A DNA stretch of 64,000 nucleotides from Aplectana chamaeleonis (taxonomy: Eukaryota; Nematoda; Chromadorea; Rhabditida; Cosmocercidae), in assembly GCA_029168955.1 (NCBI GenBank), contig JAPDOI010000442.1, positions 248,001 through 312,000 on the forward strand, given 5' to 3'. The notes under the pieces were generated by a model. It had not been told where the DNA came from and ran no database searches. It saw only the letters and a program-made list of their open reading frames with translations. A program made the translations under genes and the position numbers. Positions 23,255 through 34,882 of the stretch are shown here, piece after piece (within the stretch, counting starts at the first letter, position 1; each line of letters begins with the position of its first letter).

Positions 23255-23969
23255 CATGCCTCCGAATGAACAAGAACGATAGTTAAGTGCTCCAGAACAA
23301 GGCTATCGTAATCTCACTCGAGTTGGCTCTGAAATTTTCTAAGTTCTGACTCCGATTTCGCTTCATCTTCCCTACAGGTGGTGATGTTCCCTGCTTTTTA
23401 GTCCAGGCAGATCCTCAACTGCTGACCCCTAGAGAAGGACGGAGTGTGAATCAAGACACACCGCTCTTCACTTCTTTTATACTTTATCATTGATCAATTG
23501 GGTATCATCAAATTTGTTTACGAGAGCCGAATAACATCATTCCTGAGATTACGGTAGTCCTCTTCTGGCGCACTTAACTATCGTTCGCGCTGGAAATCAA
23601 TTTCCATTTTTCAGGCTCAATTTCATGATTGAGCCCGGTAGACCACACTGGTAAACTTTGGCGAGTCAAAAACGTTGGACGATGAGGTTGGAAGGCGTCA
23701 AAGATTAATATCCGCCACCAATTCTCACCAGTCATCTAGCCCTTTTTCCTAGAATGTTGGTGCGACAGTAAGATAACAGGAAAATTGGTTACGGCACGAA
23801 CTCCACATGCAGAAAAACTCCGAAAATGATTTTGGCGCGAAATTCAAATTCGTATTTACAATGTGTTCCGATTGACTTTTCTTCACAAATGAAGGTTTTT
23901 CATGGGCCCCTTCAACATTTTCTTTCACTAGAGGGGCCAAGCTACGCAAAAACTCATAGAAATGATGGA
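23255..23969. other. No gene recognised
   Basis: Unique-looking sequence after the array. A short inverted pair, GGCTCAATTTC and TGATTGAGCC, lies near 23612-23635. Confidence 0.45.
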
Positions 23970-24115
23970 AAACTCTGATAAAAGAGGCCTGATACTGCGC
24001 TATCAATCATTGTTTTTATTAGAGCTCTACGGAAATACTTCGACTGGTAGCCTCACCAATGGGCCGTTCATTTCATTTCTGTCTTGAGTGGTGCGTGCCC
24101 CCCCCCCCGTCTAGA
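23970..24115 (-). repeat. Relative of the MITE that splits the 42-bp array
   Basis: CTGATAAAAGAGGC, GCTATCAATCATTGTTTTTA, GAAATACTTCGA, TTCATTTCATTTCTG and a C-run before GTCTAGA occur in the same order as in the reverse complement of 27057-27254. A weaker match (TTATCAGTCATTGTTTTCTTAG) lies at about 19179, just before the first minisatellite. Confidence 0.6.
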
Positions 24116-24357
24116 AGAGTGCCTAGAACCTGTACAATTGGGTCATTTTGAAACTCATTTCTTCATTTTCGACTTTTAAATTCAAAAAGTATATGCCTTG
24201 CATCTATTTGTAGGAAGCCGCGTTGCAACAATTATCTTGCAGTCTTAGCAGCGGAGCGGTTGTTTCTTCATTTCTACCACTATGTTTTCGAAAAAAAAAC
24301 AACTTGACTTCTGGAGCTCGACGATATTGTAGAAGGGAAACCTTTGTAAAAAGTTGT

Positions 24358-25169
24358 GAAATTTCTGAAAGTTGGGCTCCGCAGAAAAGGTCAAGGATTT
24401 GGCATTGCTCCTAAATGTTGTGAAATTGTTTTATTGGATTTGGCTCTCAACTTGATTTTTCAAATGTAGTGAAATTGTCGAATTGATTTGGCTGTGATGA
24501 TACTATATGCAGATAACATAATCATTAAATCTAGTGAAATTGTTGCAAACGGATTTGGCAGGAGCTCTATCAATTATCACAGTCAAATCACGCGTCAGAA
24601 GGTCCTCTGGCGAGCGAATGAAGACAAAAAGAAAAAATAATAATCCTCAGTCAACAATGCTGAACGAAACGTGGCCTTATGGGCTAGAATTAAGGTTTCC
24701 GAATGCTATTCTGCCCTTTCAGTGTAGCTCCCACTAACAATAAGGTACCAGACCTCCCCTCACCGATGAGATAAAAATCATGAAAACGAAATCTAACGCA
24801 ATTTACTCGCTACTGACTATGTCTTCGTGTCCTCAACGCTTTCACGGTTCGCATTGTATAGAAACGTTTTGCTGCTAGGTTTATTCCTGTTCTCATTCGA
24901 TTCAATATGCGCTCCAAGGAAAACCCCTTCTGACGCGTGATTTGACTGTGATAATTGATAGAGCTCCTGCCAAATCCGTTTGCAACAATTTCACTAGATT
25001 TAATGATTATGTTATCTGCATATAGTATCATCACAGCCAAATCAATTCGACAATTTCACTACATTTGAAAAATCAAGTTGAGAGCCAAATCCAATAAAAC
25101 AATTTCACGACATTTAGGAGCAATGCCAAATCCTTGACCTTTTCTGCGGAGCCCAACTTTCAGAAATTT
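24358..25169. mobile_element. Foldback repeat with almost identical 245-bp arms
   Basis: The left arm (24358-24602) and right arm (24925-25169) are reverse complements with only a mismatch or so by eye, around a 322-bp loop. The arms carry three or four copies of GTGAAATTGT followed by a GATTTGGC motif. No target duplication was identified. The near identity means recent formation or ongoing gene conversion. A transcript would form a very stable hairpin. Confidence 0.85.
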
Positions 25170-25295
25170 TCTGAAGATTTCCTTCTGGATATAAGCGAAG
25201 AGGTCCAGAATACACCTGCTCTCCGAATTTCAACAAAATCGGTTCACAAATGACAAAGTTGTGAGCCCGAAAGCTTAAGAAAATTTCATGGTGTG

Positions 25296-25350
25296 CGCCG
25301 TAGGCCGTGAGCCGTAGGCCGTGGGCCGTAGGCCGTGGGCCGTAGGCCAT
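25296..25350. repeat. 14-bp tandem repeat
   Basis: About four copies of GCCGTAGGCCGTGG or GCCGTAGGCCGTGA, immediately before the 42-bp minisatellite. Confidence 0.75.
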
Positions 25351-25469
25351 CACGCTTTTCAGTCCTCACTGCTAATAGCCACTGCCAATGGTTACAGGCA
25401 ATCGACTTGGCAGACAGGTAAGTGTGTAGGGGGTGCGCAGGCTGGTAAGTGATCGATTTGTAGGTGAGT

Positions 25470-27055
25470 GGGGACATCTGACATCATCGGGACTTCGTGA
25501 AAAGTGCTTCGGGCTCCTGATGATGTCATCTGGACATCGTGATTCGGGCTTCTGATGACGTCATCGGGACGTCGTGGAAAGTGCTTCGGGCTTCTGATGA
25601 CGTCATCGGGACATCGCGAAAAGTGCTTCGGGCTTCTGATGACGTTATCGGGACGTCGTGAAAAGTGCTTCGGGCTTCTGATGACGTCATCGGGACATCG
25701 TGAAAAGTGCTTCTGGCTCCTGATGACGTCATCAGGACGTCGTCAGAAGTGCTTCGGGCTCCTGATGACGTCATCGGGACATCGTGAAAAGTGCTTCGGG
25801 CTCTTGATGACGTCATCGGGAGATCGTGACAAATGCTTCGGGCTCCTGATGACGTCATCAGGACGTCGTCAGAAGTGCTTCGGGCTCCTGATGACGTCAT
25901 CGTGACGTCGTGAAAAGTGCGTCGGCGGGCTTCTGATGACGTCATCGGGAGATCGTGAAAAGTGGTTCGGGCTTCTGACGACGTCATCAGGACATCGTGA
26001 AAAGTGCTTCGGGCCCTGATGACGTCATCAGGACGTCGTCAGAAGTGCTTCGGGCTCCTGATGACGTCATCGGGACGTCGTGAAAAGTGCTTCGGGCTTC
26101 TGATGACGTCATCAGGACGTCGTCAGAAGTGCTTCGGGCTCCTGATGACGTCATCGGGGCGTTGTGAAAAGTGGGGCGGGCTTCTGATGACGTCATCGGG
26201 ACGTCGTGAAAAGTGCTTCGGGCTTCTGATGACGTCATCGGGACGTCGTGAAAAGTGCTTCGGGCTCCTGATGACGTCATCAGGACGTCGTCAGAAGTGC
26301 TTCGGGCTCCTGATGACGTCATCAGGACGTCGTGAAAAGTGCTTCGGGCTCCTGATGACGTCATCGGGACATCGTCAGAAGTGCTTCGGGCTCCTGATGA
26401 CGTCATCGGGACGTCGTGAAAAGTGCTTCGGGCTTCTGATGACGTCATCGGGACGTCGTGAAAAGTGCTTCGGGCTTCTGATGACGTCATCGGGACGTCG
26501 TCAGAAGTGCTTCGGGCTCCTGATGACGTCATCGGGACGTCGTGAAAAGTGCTTCGGGCTTCTGATGACGTTATCGGGACGTCGTGAAAAGTGCTTCGGG
26601 CTTCTGATGACGTCATCGGGACATCGTGAAAAGTGCTTCTGGCTCCTGATGACGTCATCAGGACGTCGTCAGAAGTGCTTCGGGCTCCTGATGACGTCAT
26701 CGGGACATCGTGAAAAGTGCTTCGGGCTCCTGATGACGTCATCGGGAGATCGTGAAAAATGCTTCGGGCTCCTGATGACGTCATCAGGACGTCGTCAGAA
26801 GTGCTTCGGGCTCCTGATGACGTCATCGTGACGTCGTGAAAAGTGCTTCGGGCTTCTGATGACGTCATCGGGACGTCGTGAAAAGTGCTTCGGGCTTCTG
26901 ATGACGTCAACGGGACGTCGTGAAAAGTGCATAGGGCTCCTGATGACGTATTCAGGACGTCGTCAGAAGTGCTTCGGGCTCCTGATGACGTCATCGGGAC
27001 GTCGTGAAAAGTGCTTCGAGCTTTTGATGACGCCATCGGGACGTCTTGAAAAGTG
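25470..27055. repeat. 42-bp minisatellite with a TGACGTCA core, about 37 units
   Basis: The unit is two 21-mers, approximately GTGCTTCGGGCTCCTGATGAC then GTCATCGGGACGTCGTGAAA plus one base. The junction makes the palindrome CTGATGACGTCATCAG in many units. The array is open on both strands because 42 is a multiple of three. A rare GACGTTATCGGG variant at about 25641 and 26567 indicates a higher-order period near 926 bp. Edge units are degraded. Confidence 0.95.
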
Positions 27056-27056
27056 C

Positions 27057-27254
27057 GGGACTATCCTAAACGGAGGGGGCACTCAAGATTCGAGTCAGAA
27101 ATGAAATAAACGACCGATCTGTAACGCTATCAATCGAAGTATTTCTACAGAACTTCATCAACAACAATGATTGATAGCAGCATCAAACATCTTTTATCAG
27201 GTTTTCCATTCATTTTCACGAGCGAATCGTAGGTGCCCCCCCGTCTATGATAGT
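27057..27254. mobile_element. MITE inserted in the 42-bp array
   Basis: GGACTATCCTAAACGGAGGG at 27058 is inverted at CCCCCCCGTCTATGATAGTCC (ending 27253). The element interrupts the array, which resumes at AAAAGTGCTTCGGGC (about 27257). It contains the hairpin GCTATCAATCGAAG...TTGATAGC (27125-27172). A relative is at 23970-24115. Confidence 0.7.
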
Positions 27255-27505
27255 CCCAAAAGTGCTTCGGGCTTCTGATGACGTCATCGGGGCGTCGTGA
27301 AAAGTGCTTCGGGCTTCTGAAGACGTCATCGGGACGTCGTGGAAACCCGGAGAGTGGGCAGGTGCTCGGGACCCGTTGCTGGTCATCCGAGAATTTGTGC
27401 AGGACACCCCGTAGAGTGATTAGGAGTCCCGGGCCCATCACTGGTCATCCGGAAAATTGTGTAGGTTACCCAAAAGAATGAGCAAGAGTCTTGAGCTTTG
27501 CGCTA
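27255..27505. repeat. Residual array units and a degenerate 62-bp tandem pair
   Basis: Two 42-bp units remain at 27257-27342. They are followed by two diverged copies of a unit of about 62 bp starting GGTCATCCGAGAATTTGTG and GGTCATCCGGAAAATTGTG. The second unit type still contains GTGCAGGACACCCCGTAGA, close to the 21-bp family. Confidence 0.6.
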
Positions 27506-27673
27506 GCCGTCTGTGATAGTGTGCTGGATGCGTCGGAATTTGCGAAAGAGTCCGAGAACACCTTGCAAAACTTTTTAAAAAGTATTGGGATGACAAGCAT
27601 GGCGTGCAGAAAGCTTGATATGTTATTTAGGTAATGTTGCCAGGCTCCTTTTCAGTTTCGTAACGCGCTTAGG

Positions 27674-27890
27674 CTATTCACACAAACCCATTTTGGGTGT
27701 TCCATCATTCTTCTTCACCAGCCTACTGATTTTTTCTGCAATAAATGGTGCTTGCTTATCAGCATCTAAATTCAAAAACAAATTGTTAGAGCTATCTCCA
27801 TTCGCAGCTCAGCAGAGCTTTTTCATATCAAATTCATGGAATTGAAGCGGATGTTCTGCGAAGGAATGAGGCGGCGGAAACGAAATAATG
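27674..27890 (-). pseudogene. Coding-like fragment of unknown family
   Basis: Minus-strand translation gives a protein-like stretch that includes FAEHPLQFHEFDMKKLC, an in-frame TGA at 27809-27811, then AANGDSSNNLFLNLDADKQA and KISRLVKKNDGTPKMGLCE before TAG at 27674-27676. An acceptor-like TTTGAATTTAG just before 27765 means the last 92 bp could instead be a terminal exon. No family was recognised. Confidence 0.3.
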
Positions 27891-28452
27891 AGTATGGAAA
27901 ACTGCTTTGTTCCACTAATGTGAAAGTGTCCAAATGGAATGGAAGGTAGTTTCTGACTGTGCAGGTTTTGAGTTATGTAGTTTCATTCGCAAGCGAAGAA
28001 CTGCGGGCAGATTGTGCATCCGGCTGTAGGCCAGCAGGCTTTCATGATTATCGACCGGGCTGGCTTTCGTCTGAGCGACCAACTATCACCGGGGCCCAAG
28101 GCCCCTGTCAGAGTTGGTTGAGAAAATCACCGTGGCCGACCCGTTCGATACGTATGAAAAACATGAAGGTTGCAAATAACACCCGGTGTAGCCAGCTGTG
28201 GCAGACGCGATAAATATGATTGAATTATGTGGAACGATATCATGGATATCATTCATTTCTTAGCTTATATTATCATGTGAACATCGATCTTGTCAGCTAC
28301 ATCGGGTGATTTTTCTGAGATAGTTTAATAACAGTTTGGGTCATTGATTCTTGTGACCACAGAAAGAGGACTGATCTAACGGGGAGATGAAGGGGTCTTT
28401 GTTCGAAATTCTTGCATGGGATATTACTGCGTAATATCAAGAAAAAGTGAAC
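27891..28452. other. No gene recognised
   Basis: A frame at 27959-28213 has no domain. No repeats were identified before the foldback at 28453. Confidence 0.45.
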
Positions 28453-28892
28453 AATTCTGTAAAAAAGGGGTCTCCCAAGCAAAAGTGGTTTGGTTAGCGT
28501 TACAAACGTTTCAACAAAAAGGGAACAATAGGAAAGTGGAATGAGGAGTGTACAAAAAATTAACAATTTTCTCTAAAAACTCTTTTCTTTGTCGAACCTT
28601 CTAAACAGCGGAAACAAATCGTTGCGGTTCTCTATGAGGAAGCGCTTTTGGCTCCATAAAGGACTTTGATTATGTGAGTGCCGATAAAATATGTATATAT
28701 CGCTTCCTTATACAGAACCGCAACGGTTTGTTTCCGATGTTTAGAAGTTTCGACAAAGAAAAGAGTTTTTAGAGAAAATTGTTAATTTTTTGTACACTCC
28801 TCATTCCACTTTCCTATTGTTCCCTTTTTGTTGAAACGTTTGTAACGCTAACCAAACCACTTTTGCTTGGGAGACCCCTTTTTTACAGAATT
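28453..28892. mobile_element. Foldback repeat with about 193-bp near-perfect arms
   Basis: The arm at 28453-28646, starting AATTCTGTAAAAAAGGGGTC, is the reverse complement of 28701-28892 with few mismatches. The loop is only about 54 bp. The same encoded peptide therefore appears on opposite strands at 28297-28566 and 28779-29162. No terminal duplication was found. Transcription through it would give a long hairpin RNA. Confidence 0.85.
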
Positions 28893-29301
28893 ACGCTTTT
28901 TGTATTCTTCGAGATTTCGGTTTCAAAACTGCAGCAACCACGATCTAAGAAACAATTCCGTGTGTTACATTTCCTGAATTTTTGGGTGTTTTTCGCAGTC
29001 CACCTGAATTTCGACATTCAACCCTTAGGTAGAGGGACGAGTAGACATGGTCATTCGACACCCATTTTAAATAAACGAAAGAATATTGCATTTTCAAAAA
29101 ACAAGTCTGTTGGTACCTGCTCGTTGGTGCCCCTGCTTCTACTGAACCCAGCAGACGTTTGAGTGTACACAGGGAACGTTCGAGCGATATAGCGTGCACA
29201 ACTATATCGCGAAAGTATCCCGCACATTGCATAAAGGTGTCGCCGTCCGGGCACACTAAGGCTCTGGTCCATAACACCTTAGGATCCGTACCTAGGGAGT
29301 C

Positions 29302-30060
29302 ATGGAGTCTTTGGCCACAAGCCACAATTTCGCCATTCTGAACTGTCGATCGCTGTCGAGTGATATCCAAAAACTGCGCTTATCCAGACTTCTGAGCTAT
29401 TTCCATGCACCGTTTGCTGCTTTGCAGGAAACCCGCCTCAAGGATAGACCCGTCATCAGCGTCGGAGAGTACACCATCTACTGCGGTAACGCTGACGATA
29501 GGAGAGTGGGAGGCTGTGCAATAGCTGTAAGGAAGGATTTCAATGGTATGGTCAAGGAGTTCGGCTCAACGTCGTGTCGGAATGCATTCGTACGACTGCG
29601 GATCACAGAGGATACAATCTGTGGATAGTGAGTGCTCATGCGCCCACTGAAACCGCCCAAGACAATTCGAAGGATGCGTTTTTATGAGGAACTCAATACG
29701 TTGCTGGCCAGGATACCTTGTCAACATGCTGTTGTCGTGGGGATTGACGCAAATGCGAAGATGGGACTTGATCAGGAATCCAGAAGTACTCGGTAAATGG
29801 TTCTACCCAGTGGAGCAAACATCGGACAATGGCTACCGCCTTGTCGACTTCTGTGAACGCAGTGGTCTGATTATTGCATCGACATTCAAGAGGAATCATC
29901 GCCGCCATCAGCTTACGTGGCAGGGACCAACCCGGCTATCTCCAAAAGAGCAGCGGAAGCGGGGGATGACAACTTTGAAACTACATCTCGACTATGTTCT
30001 GACTAGGAATATTCCAGTGTCGGACATCTGAAGATCGAGAGCTGTTTGGAATGTCGCATT
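29302..30060 (+). pseudogene. LINE endonuclease domain, frameshifted
   Basis: The frame starts at the ATG at 29302. It contains AILNCRSLSS, AALQETRLKD and VGGCAIAVRKDF, the hallmarks of an apurinic-type endonuclease (the catalytic E of QETR is visible). The frame changes near 29628. The next part reads VVVGIDANAKMGLDQ, then after another shift SDNGYRLVDFCERSGLIIAS and LDYVLTRNIP, the C-terminal endonuclease motifs. A stop follows at about 30031. In intact elements this domain nicks target DNA to prime reverse transcription. Confidence 0.85.
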
Positions 30061-30146
30061 CTATTTGCATCAACGTCCTGTCCTGCTGAATTTCACTGCG
30101 AGGATTTATAAGAGGAAGTGGGGCTTAGTCTCTTCAGAGGATTGAC

Positions 30147-32316
30147 ATGACAAGTCTCAGAGATGAAGAGTGCAGAAGGAATTTCCGTCAACGCGTTTCT
30201 ATTCACATCGGAGTGGGGACTAAGAAGGAACTTTGCGACCCGGATTCTTTGTCAAGTGCATCCAGGACGCTTCTGAAAGAGGCACTCCCGGTTGTACAGC
30301 CTAAGAAGAAGTTCGCCTACGTCTCAGAAGAAACAACATCTACCTACAACAGAGTATGTGCTCTCCGAACTGCAGGAAACTTCGTGGAGGAGAGGCGTCT
30401 TAGGAGGAAGCTGCGTGGGCAGCTTCAAAGTGACCGCGAGCGAGAGTGGACATGTAGAGCTAAGTAGTTCGAGAAGGCTTGGGAGGAGAAGAATCCGAGG
30501 AAAGCCTACACGTTGCTGCGACAGTATAGCGGGAAGATGAAGAGATGTTCTCCTGTCTTGAACACTACGAATGGAGTTGCAGTTGGTGATGCGACGCTGC
30601 CAATATGGAAGGATTACTTCAGTTCACTACTGAATCGTCCAGCGCCATCAGTACCTGAGCTCCCGCATGTTCAGAGAGCACATTACGATGTCAGTGAGGA
30701 ACCGCCGACTGAGTCTGAAGTTTTGATTGTGTCCGGAAAACAGAAGAATGGAAAGGCAGGTGGAGATGACAACATCACTGCTGAAATGCTGAAAGCTCTT
30801 CCTCCGTTTGGGATTCGTGAAATGACCAACACCATCCGTGCCATATGGATGAGCGAAAGGATACCCGATTCGTGGAGACATGCGATCATCGTACCTCTTC
30901 ACAAGAAGCTATCCGTTACCGATCCCAAGAACTACAGAGCAATCTCTACTTCGTGTCATGTACAAGGTTTTAGAACGTATCATTCTCGAGTGACTTATCA
31001 AAATCGGGAAGGAACGACCAGAGATGAGCAAGCCGGTTTTCAACCTTGAAGATCGACCATCGACCAAGTGTTCGTCGTGAGAAGAGTAATTGAATCGTGG
31101 CAGCGGTTTTCGGAAGCCATTACAGCTTGCTTTTTGGACTTTGAAGCCGCGTTCGACTCTCCTCATCGTGATCGATTGCTCAATGCTCTGCGAGCAGATG
31201 GAGTCCCGGAAAAGTATGTTCGGTTAATCGAGGACATGAACAAAGAAACAACAGCAGCAGTTCAAACACCTGTCAGATCTAGGTAAGCTTTCGAGGTGGA
31301 AAACAGGAGTAAGGCAAGGAGCCGTTGCAGGACCTTTCTTTTCAACTTCGCCGTTGATGACATCAATGCGTAGAGTTGCAGAACAGTTTCCGCGGATGTG
31401 ATCCTAACACCATCAGGACGCTCCTTGTCGACCTGGAGTACGCCGACGACATTGTGTTATTCGCTGAAAACAACGCAAAACTGCAAAGGATTGTGAACCT
31501 CGTTTCGAAGTATGCCGCAGCCTATGGACTCTCGTCTTCGTCCCGACAAATGCAAGCAGATGTGGGTCTCTCAGAGGCCTTCAACTGGAGTTTGTGTGGA
31601 CGGACAACGTATCGAACTGGTGGACGATTTCGTTATTTGGGCTGTTTGCTGAAGAACGATGGTAGTTATGCAGCGGATATTCGACAACGATGTGCGAAAG
31701 CTACGTCTGCATTCAATTCTCTAACCGCGTTTGTGGTCTACCACCATCGCGAAGGAAGTCAAGTTGCGCGTCTACCTATCCGCTATTCGCCCTATCATGA
31801 TGTACGGATCGGAGACGTGGGCAGCACCGAAAACGCAGATGGAAAGGTTGGATTGCACGGAGAGGAGGCTTTTTAGGCGTTTGCTTGGATATTTCTGGCC
31901 GCGTGTATGCCATAACGAAGACCTTTACAAGGAAATCGACGCAGTACATCAACGCTTGACACGAGGAGGTGCCAGCATCTCCAACGCCTTCTCAAGCAGC
32001 AATGGAAAGTCGACTTCGACTGCTCGGGCATATACTAAGAAGAACGCCGGATCGTCTCGTACAACACGCTTTAAAAATGCTTCCAAATCCTGTCTGGAAA
32101 CGGCCACCTGGGCGTAGGCGAAAGTTCTGGACGGATGTGGTTAAAGAGGATTTAAAGTCACTCGGCATCGAAAGACAGTTCAGGCGCGATGTTTCGTTTC
32201 GCAGGAAATGGAATAGTGACAGCTGGATGGAATGTGTTCAAATTGTGGCTGAAGACCGTGAAAAATGGACACGGCTGACTACTAGGACGGCACACCTCGG
32301 TGAAGATGCGGAATGA
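30147..32316 (+). pseudogene. LINE reverse transcriptase and C-terminal region, broken
   Basis: One frame runs from 30147 to 31286 with in-frame stops at 30465-30467 and 31047-31049 and a short frame slip near 30955. It contains GKAGGDDNITAEMLK, PDSWRHAIIVPLHKK, TRDEQAGF and CFLDFEAAFDSPHRDR. The catalytic box LEYADDIVLFAEN lies at about 31433-31470 in another frame. C-terminal segments include LRVYLSAIRPIMMYGSETWA, then RLRLLGHILRRTPDRLVQ and PPGRRRKFWTDVVKEDLK. Codon positions are well conserved despite the breaks, so decay is fairly recent. Confidence 0.85.
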
Positions 32317-32362
32317 CCGCGTCAGGCGAAAGCCAACCGATTAAGTCAAGTAAGTCAAAAAA

Positions 32363-33925
32363 CAACTGCTTCCGAAAAATTGAAAACTTCAATGGAAACT
32401 GTCAGAAAGTTTCAGATGAACGAATCTTCAAAATATCGCCGTTTTGAAAGTTATGAAGGAGGGAGTGTAATTCAATTATCTCTTTTTGAATTGCCCGATT
32501 GAATGAAAATTCCAAATTAAAACTTTTCAAAATTTCCGAATGAGTGAACTAATCTGAAAACCTTACTTTATACGTTTGGTATTTATATTCGGAAAAGCAC
32601 TCAGCCTATTCGATTCGATTTTTCAAATATTTCATGGATATTTCTGCACATTGTTTTCAATGGCAGAATATTAGCCCGTGACCCGAAAGGAGCCAAGCTT
32701 TTTTAAAAGTTTTTTTACAATAATCGAATTAATTGGACAACCGAATACTTAAATGTTTCTAAATGAATCCTTAAGGATTCAGCGGATATTTGGATTTCGT
32801 AAATCAATCGAATTCTCGAGAAATCCGACAATTTTAGTTCCCAAGTGAATAGAATATTCGAGTACTCGCGTATAAAACGAATAATGTGATTATTGTTCGA
32901 TAAATTATCCGAACCCAATTCTAATACGCTGTTTTTTGACGATTTCTTACAAAAAATCGCTTCATCCGAGTTACAGACTTTGTTTTCATTTTTGTTGATT
33001 CGAAAGCCGTGCTTTTTTCAACGGTCGACTGGTCGAATTACTCGAAAACCACACTTTCTTACGTTCTCGGTCTTCGCTGTGGAATATAAAGACGCTTTCG
33101 GAAATAACGTCGAGTGTTTTTTTCTAAAATGGCACATGGCTTACTCTCAAACAAGGCATATAGACGTGGCGATAAACACATCACTCATAGTTGCTTCGAA
33201 ATTGAAAGCGCGTTTCCCGTGTTGATTGTGTTAAAGCTAACTTTTCCAAAATATCTTGTTTCAGAGTAAGCAATGTGTCTCCTAAAAAGGGCTCTTGATG
33301 CTGATTTCAGATATCTCTTTATATCAACGAATGGTCTTTTGAACAGAGTGTTGAAAAGAAGCATAAAAACTCCTTTTTGTGCTCAAAACGCAAATGATAT
33401 CAGCGGTATTGCACTTCATCCTGGCATCGCACCCGTAAATGGCGAACACTTCTCTAAATGCTGAGTCGTCTTGGAACAAAACGATTCAGAGGCTCGAATT
33501 CTGACATAGCAGCGAAAACCATCACGGTTAAAATCTGTAGTCATTTGCATAGCGTTAACGGTTCTCGTAAAATTCTGTCTAATTTTTAACGCAGCTGTCA
33601 TGAAGACTACATAAACTGAATTATTGCCCGATTAAAATGGGTGAGGACTTCTGCATTCAAGTATCAAAGCTAGGTGTTTGCAATTTGCGTTTGATTAGCA
33701 TGAAATTTTATTTGGATTACGTATGGGTTTGAAAAGCTAAAATACCAAATCGTTCGAGTACTATTCCTACGCAAAGGATTCCGAAGAAAACGTAAGATAG
33801 GTGACAGGCAAATGCTGGAAAGCTGTATCATCAGCTGTATCGGTGTGTTGCTTAACAAACAACTATTCGATATCCACTATGGGGAAGGCAATTATATTTG
33901 GCACACCTCGAAGGCTTCGCAGCGA
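32363..33925. other. No gene recognised
   Basis: AT-rich sequence with TTCGAATTA and ATTCGA-type words repeated around 32500-32900. Frames at 32893-33225 and 33273-33464 show no domain. Confidence 0.4.
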
Positions 33926-33928
33926 GGT

Positions 33929-34118
33929 CGCGTAGGTGTCTTGAAAAACACCTACGCGGTGTCAACGCTCAGCCGACGCGGCAATCGGCTCTTCAACGAG
34001 CTGCGATTGCGGAGCCTACTTCGCTATTTGCATGCAGGGAGGGCAATTTGTAATGAAGGCACCGCAATGACCCCATGTAGGTGCCTATAGGGCGCCTACA
34101 CGGCCGCATTGCGGTGCC
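33929..34118. repeat. Two stem-loops
   Basis: CGCGTAGGTGT...ACACCTACGCG (33929-33958) has an 11-bp stem. A longer compound hairpin at 34058-34118 pairs GGCACCGCAATG with CATTGCGGTGCC and, inside, TGTAGGTGCC with GGCGCCTACA. They share the TAGGTG core and may be parts of one degraded foldback. Confidence 0.55.
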
Positions 34119-34882
34119 GTCACCACAGATTTTCTCAGAGCACCACCCTCGCCATGTAACCGTACAATCCCGCCATGCACCCGACAGTACTCCCGCGGTG
34201 CAACCGGGTATTCTACCTGCTGAAACAGAACCGCTCGTTCGCTTAATAATTGATATATGCTTATTTACAGCACTTATAGGTACTTGTAACCCATATTCGG
34301 TCATACTTTCCTACTCCTAGTGGATGTTGCCGTTTTTTGCATACTTATTAATGGCATTATCTGCTTTCAGTCTTTGAGACCGAGATAGTAATTAATTTTG
34401 CCTAAAAATGCTGAATTCGTGACACGTGATAGAGAGAAACAAAAATGACCTAGTTGAGAAGTACTCAGACTTTTTTAGTAATCTGTACTCAGTCATTCCT
34501 TTCCTAGTACTCATTCATAGATATTTGCAGACAATACCTGAATATATATTAACAACACCCAAAACTAACAAATAGACAATAACACTTCTATGAAAAGATA
34601 TATTCCTTATGAGGAAATCACTATAATAATCCTATGAGGAAATCTGTTAGGACCGTATTCTGTTAAGACATCAACATTGAGCTGTAATGATATAACGAAG
34701 TGCAAAGCTCCGTAGACTCCCTACCCTTCCTGAGCAAAAATTCAGTTACATGAGGAATGCAGCAGCAAAAAATGCTAGGATTGTCTGGTATGTCCGGTAA
34801 CGAAAAATCGGAACAGCTCAATTACCACCGGAAAAATGGATGGAAGCGGTATCGACAGCCGAATGGAAATAGCGAAGAATAT
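34119..34882. other. No gene recognised
   Basis: AT-rich; a direct repeat CTTATGAGGAAATC / CCTATGAGGAAATC occurs at about 34605 and 34632. No exon was seen. Confidence 0.4.

Larger units (their letters stand above)
29130..32362 (+). mobile_element. RTE-like non-LTR retrotransposon, decayed
   Basis: A plus-strand series of fragments follows LINE order: endonuclease (29302-30031), linker, reverse transcriptase (about 30700-31480) and C-terminal region (to 32316). The 3' tail, about 32336-32360, ends in AAGTCAAGTAAGTCAAAAAA, a short-repeat tail typical of RTE elements. The 5' boundary is approximate. The frame is broken repeatedly, so this copy cannot make a full protein. No target duplication was identified. 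Confidence 0.85.

Noticed and set aside
25987..27036. A 349-codon minus-strand frame rich in MTSSGARSTF repeats
   Set aside because: By-product of the 42-bp unit; the plus strand is open over the same interval.
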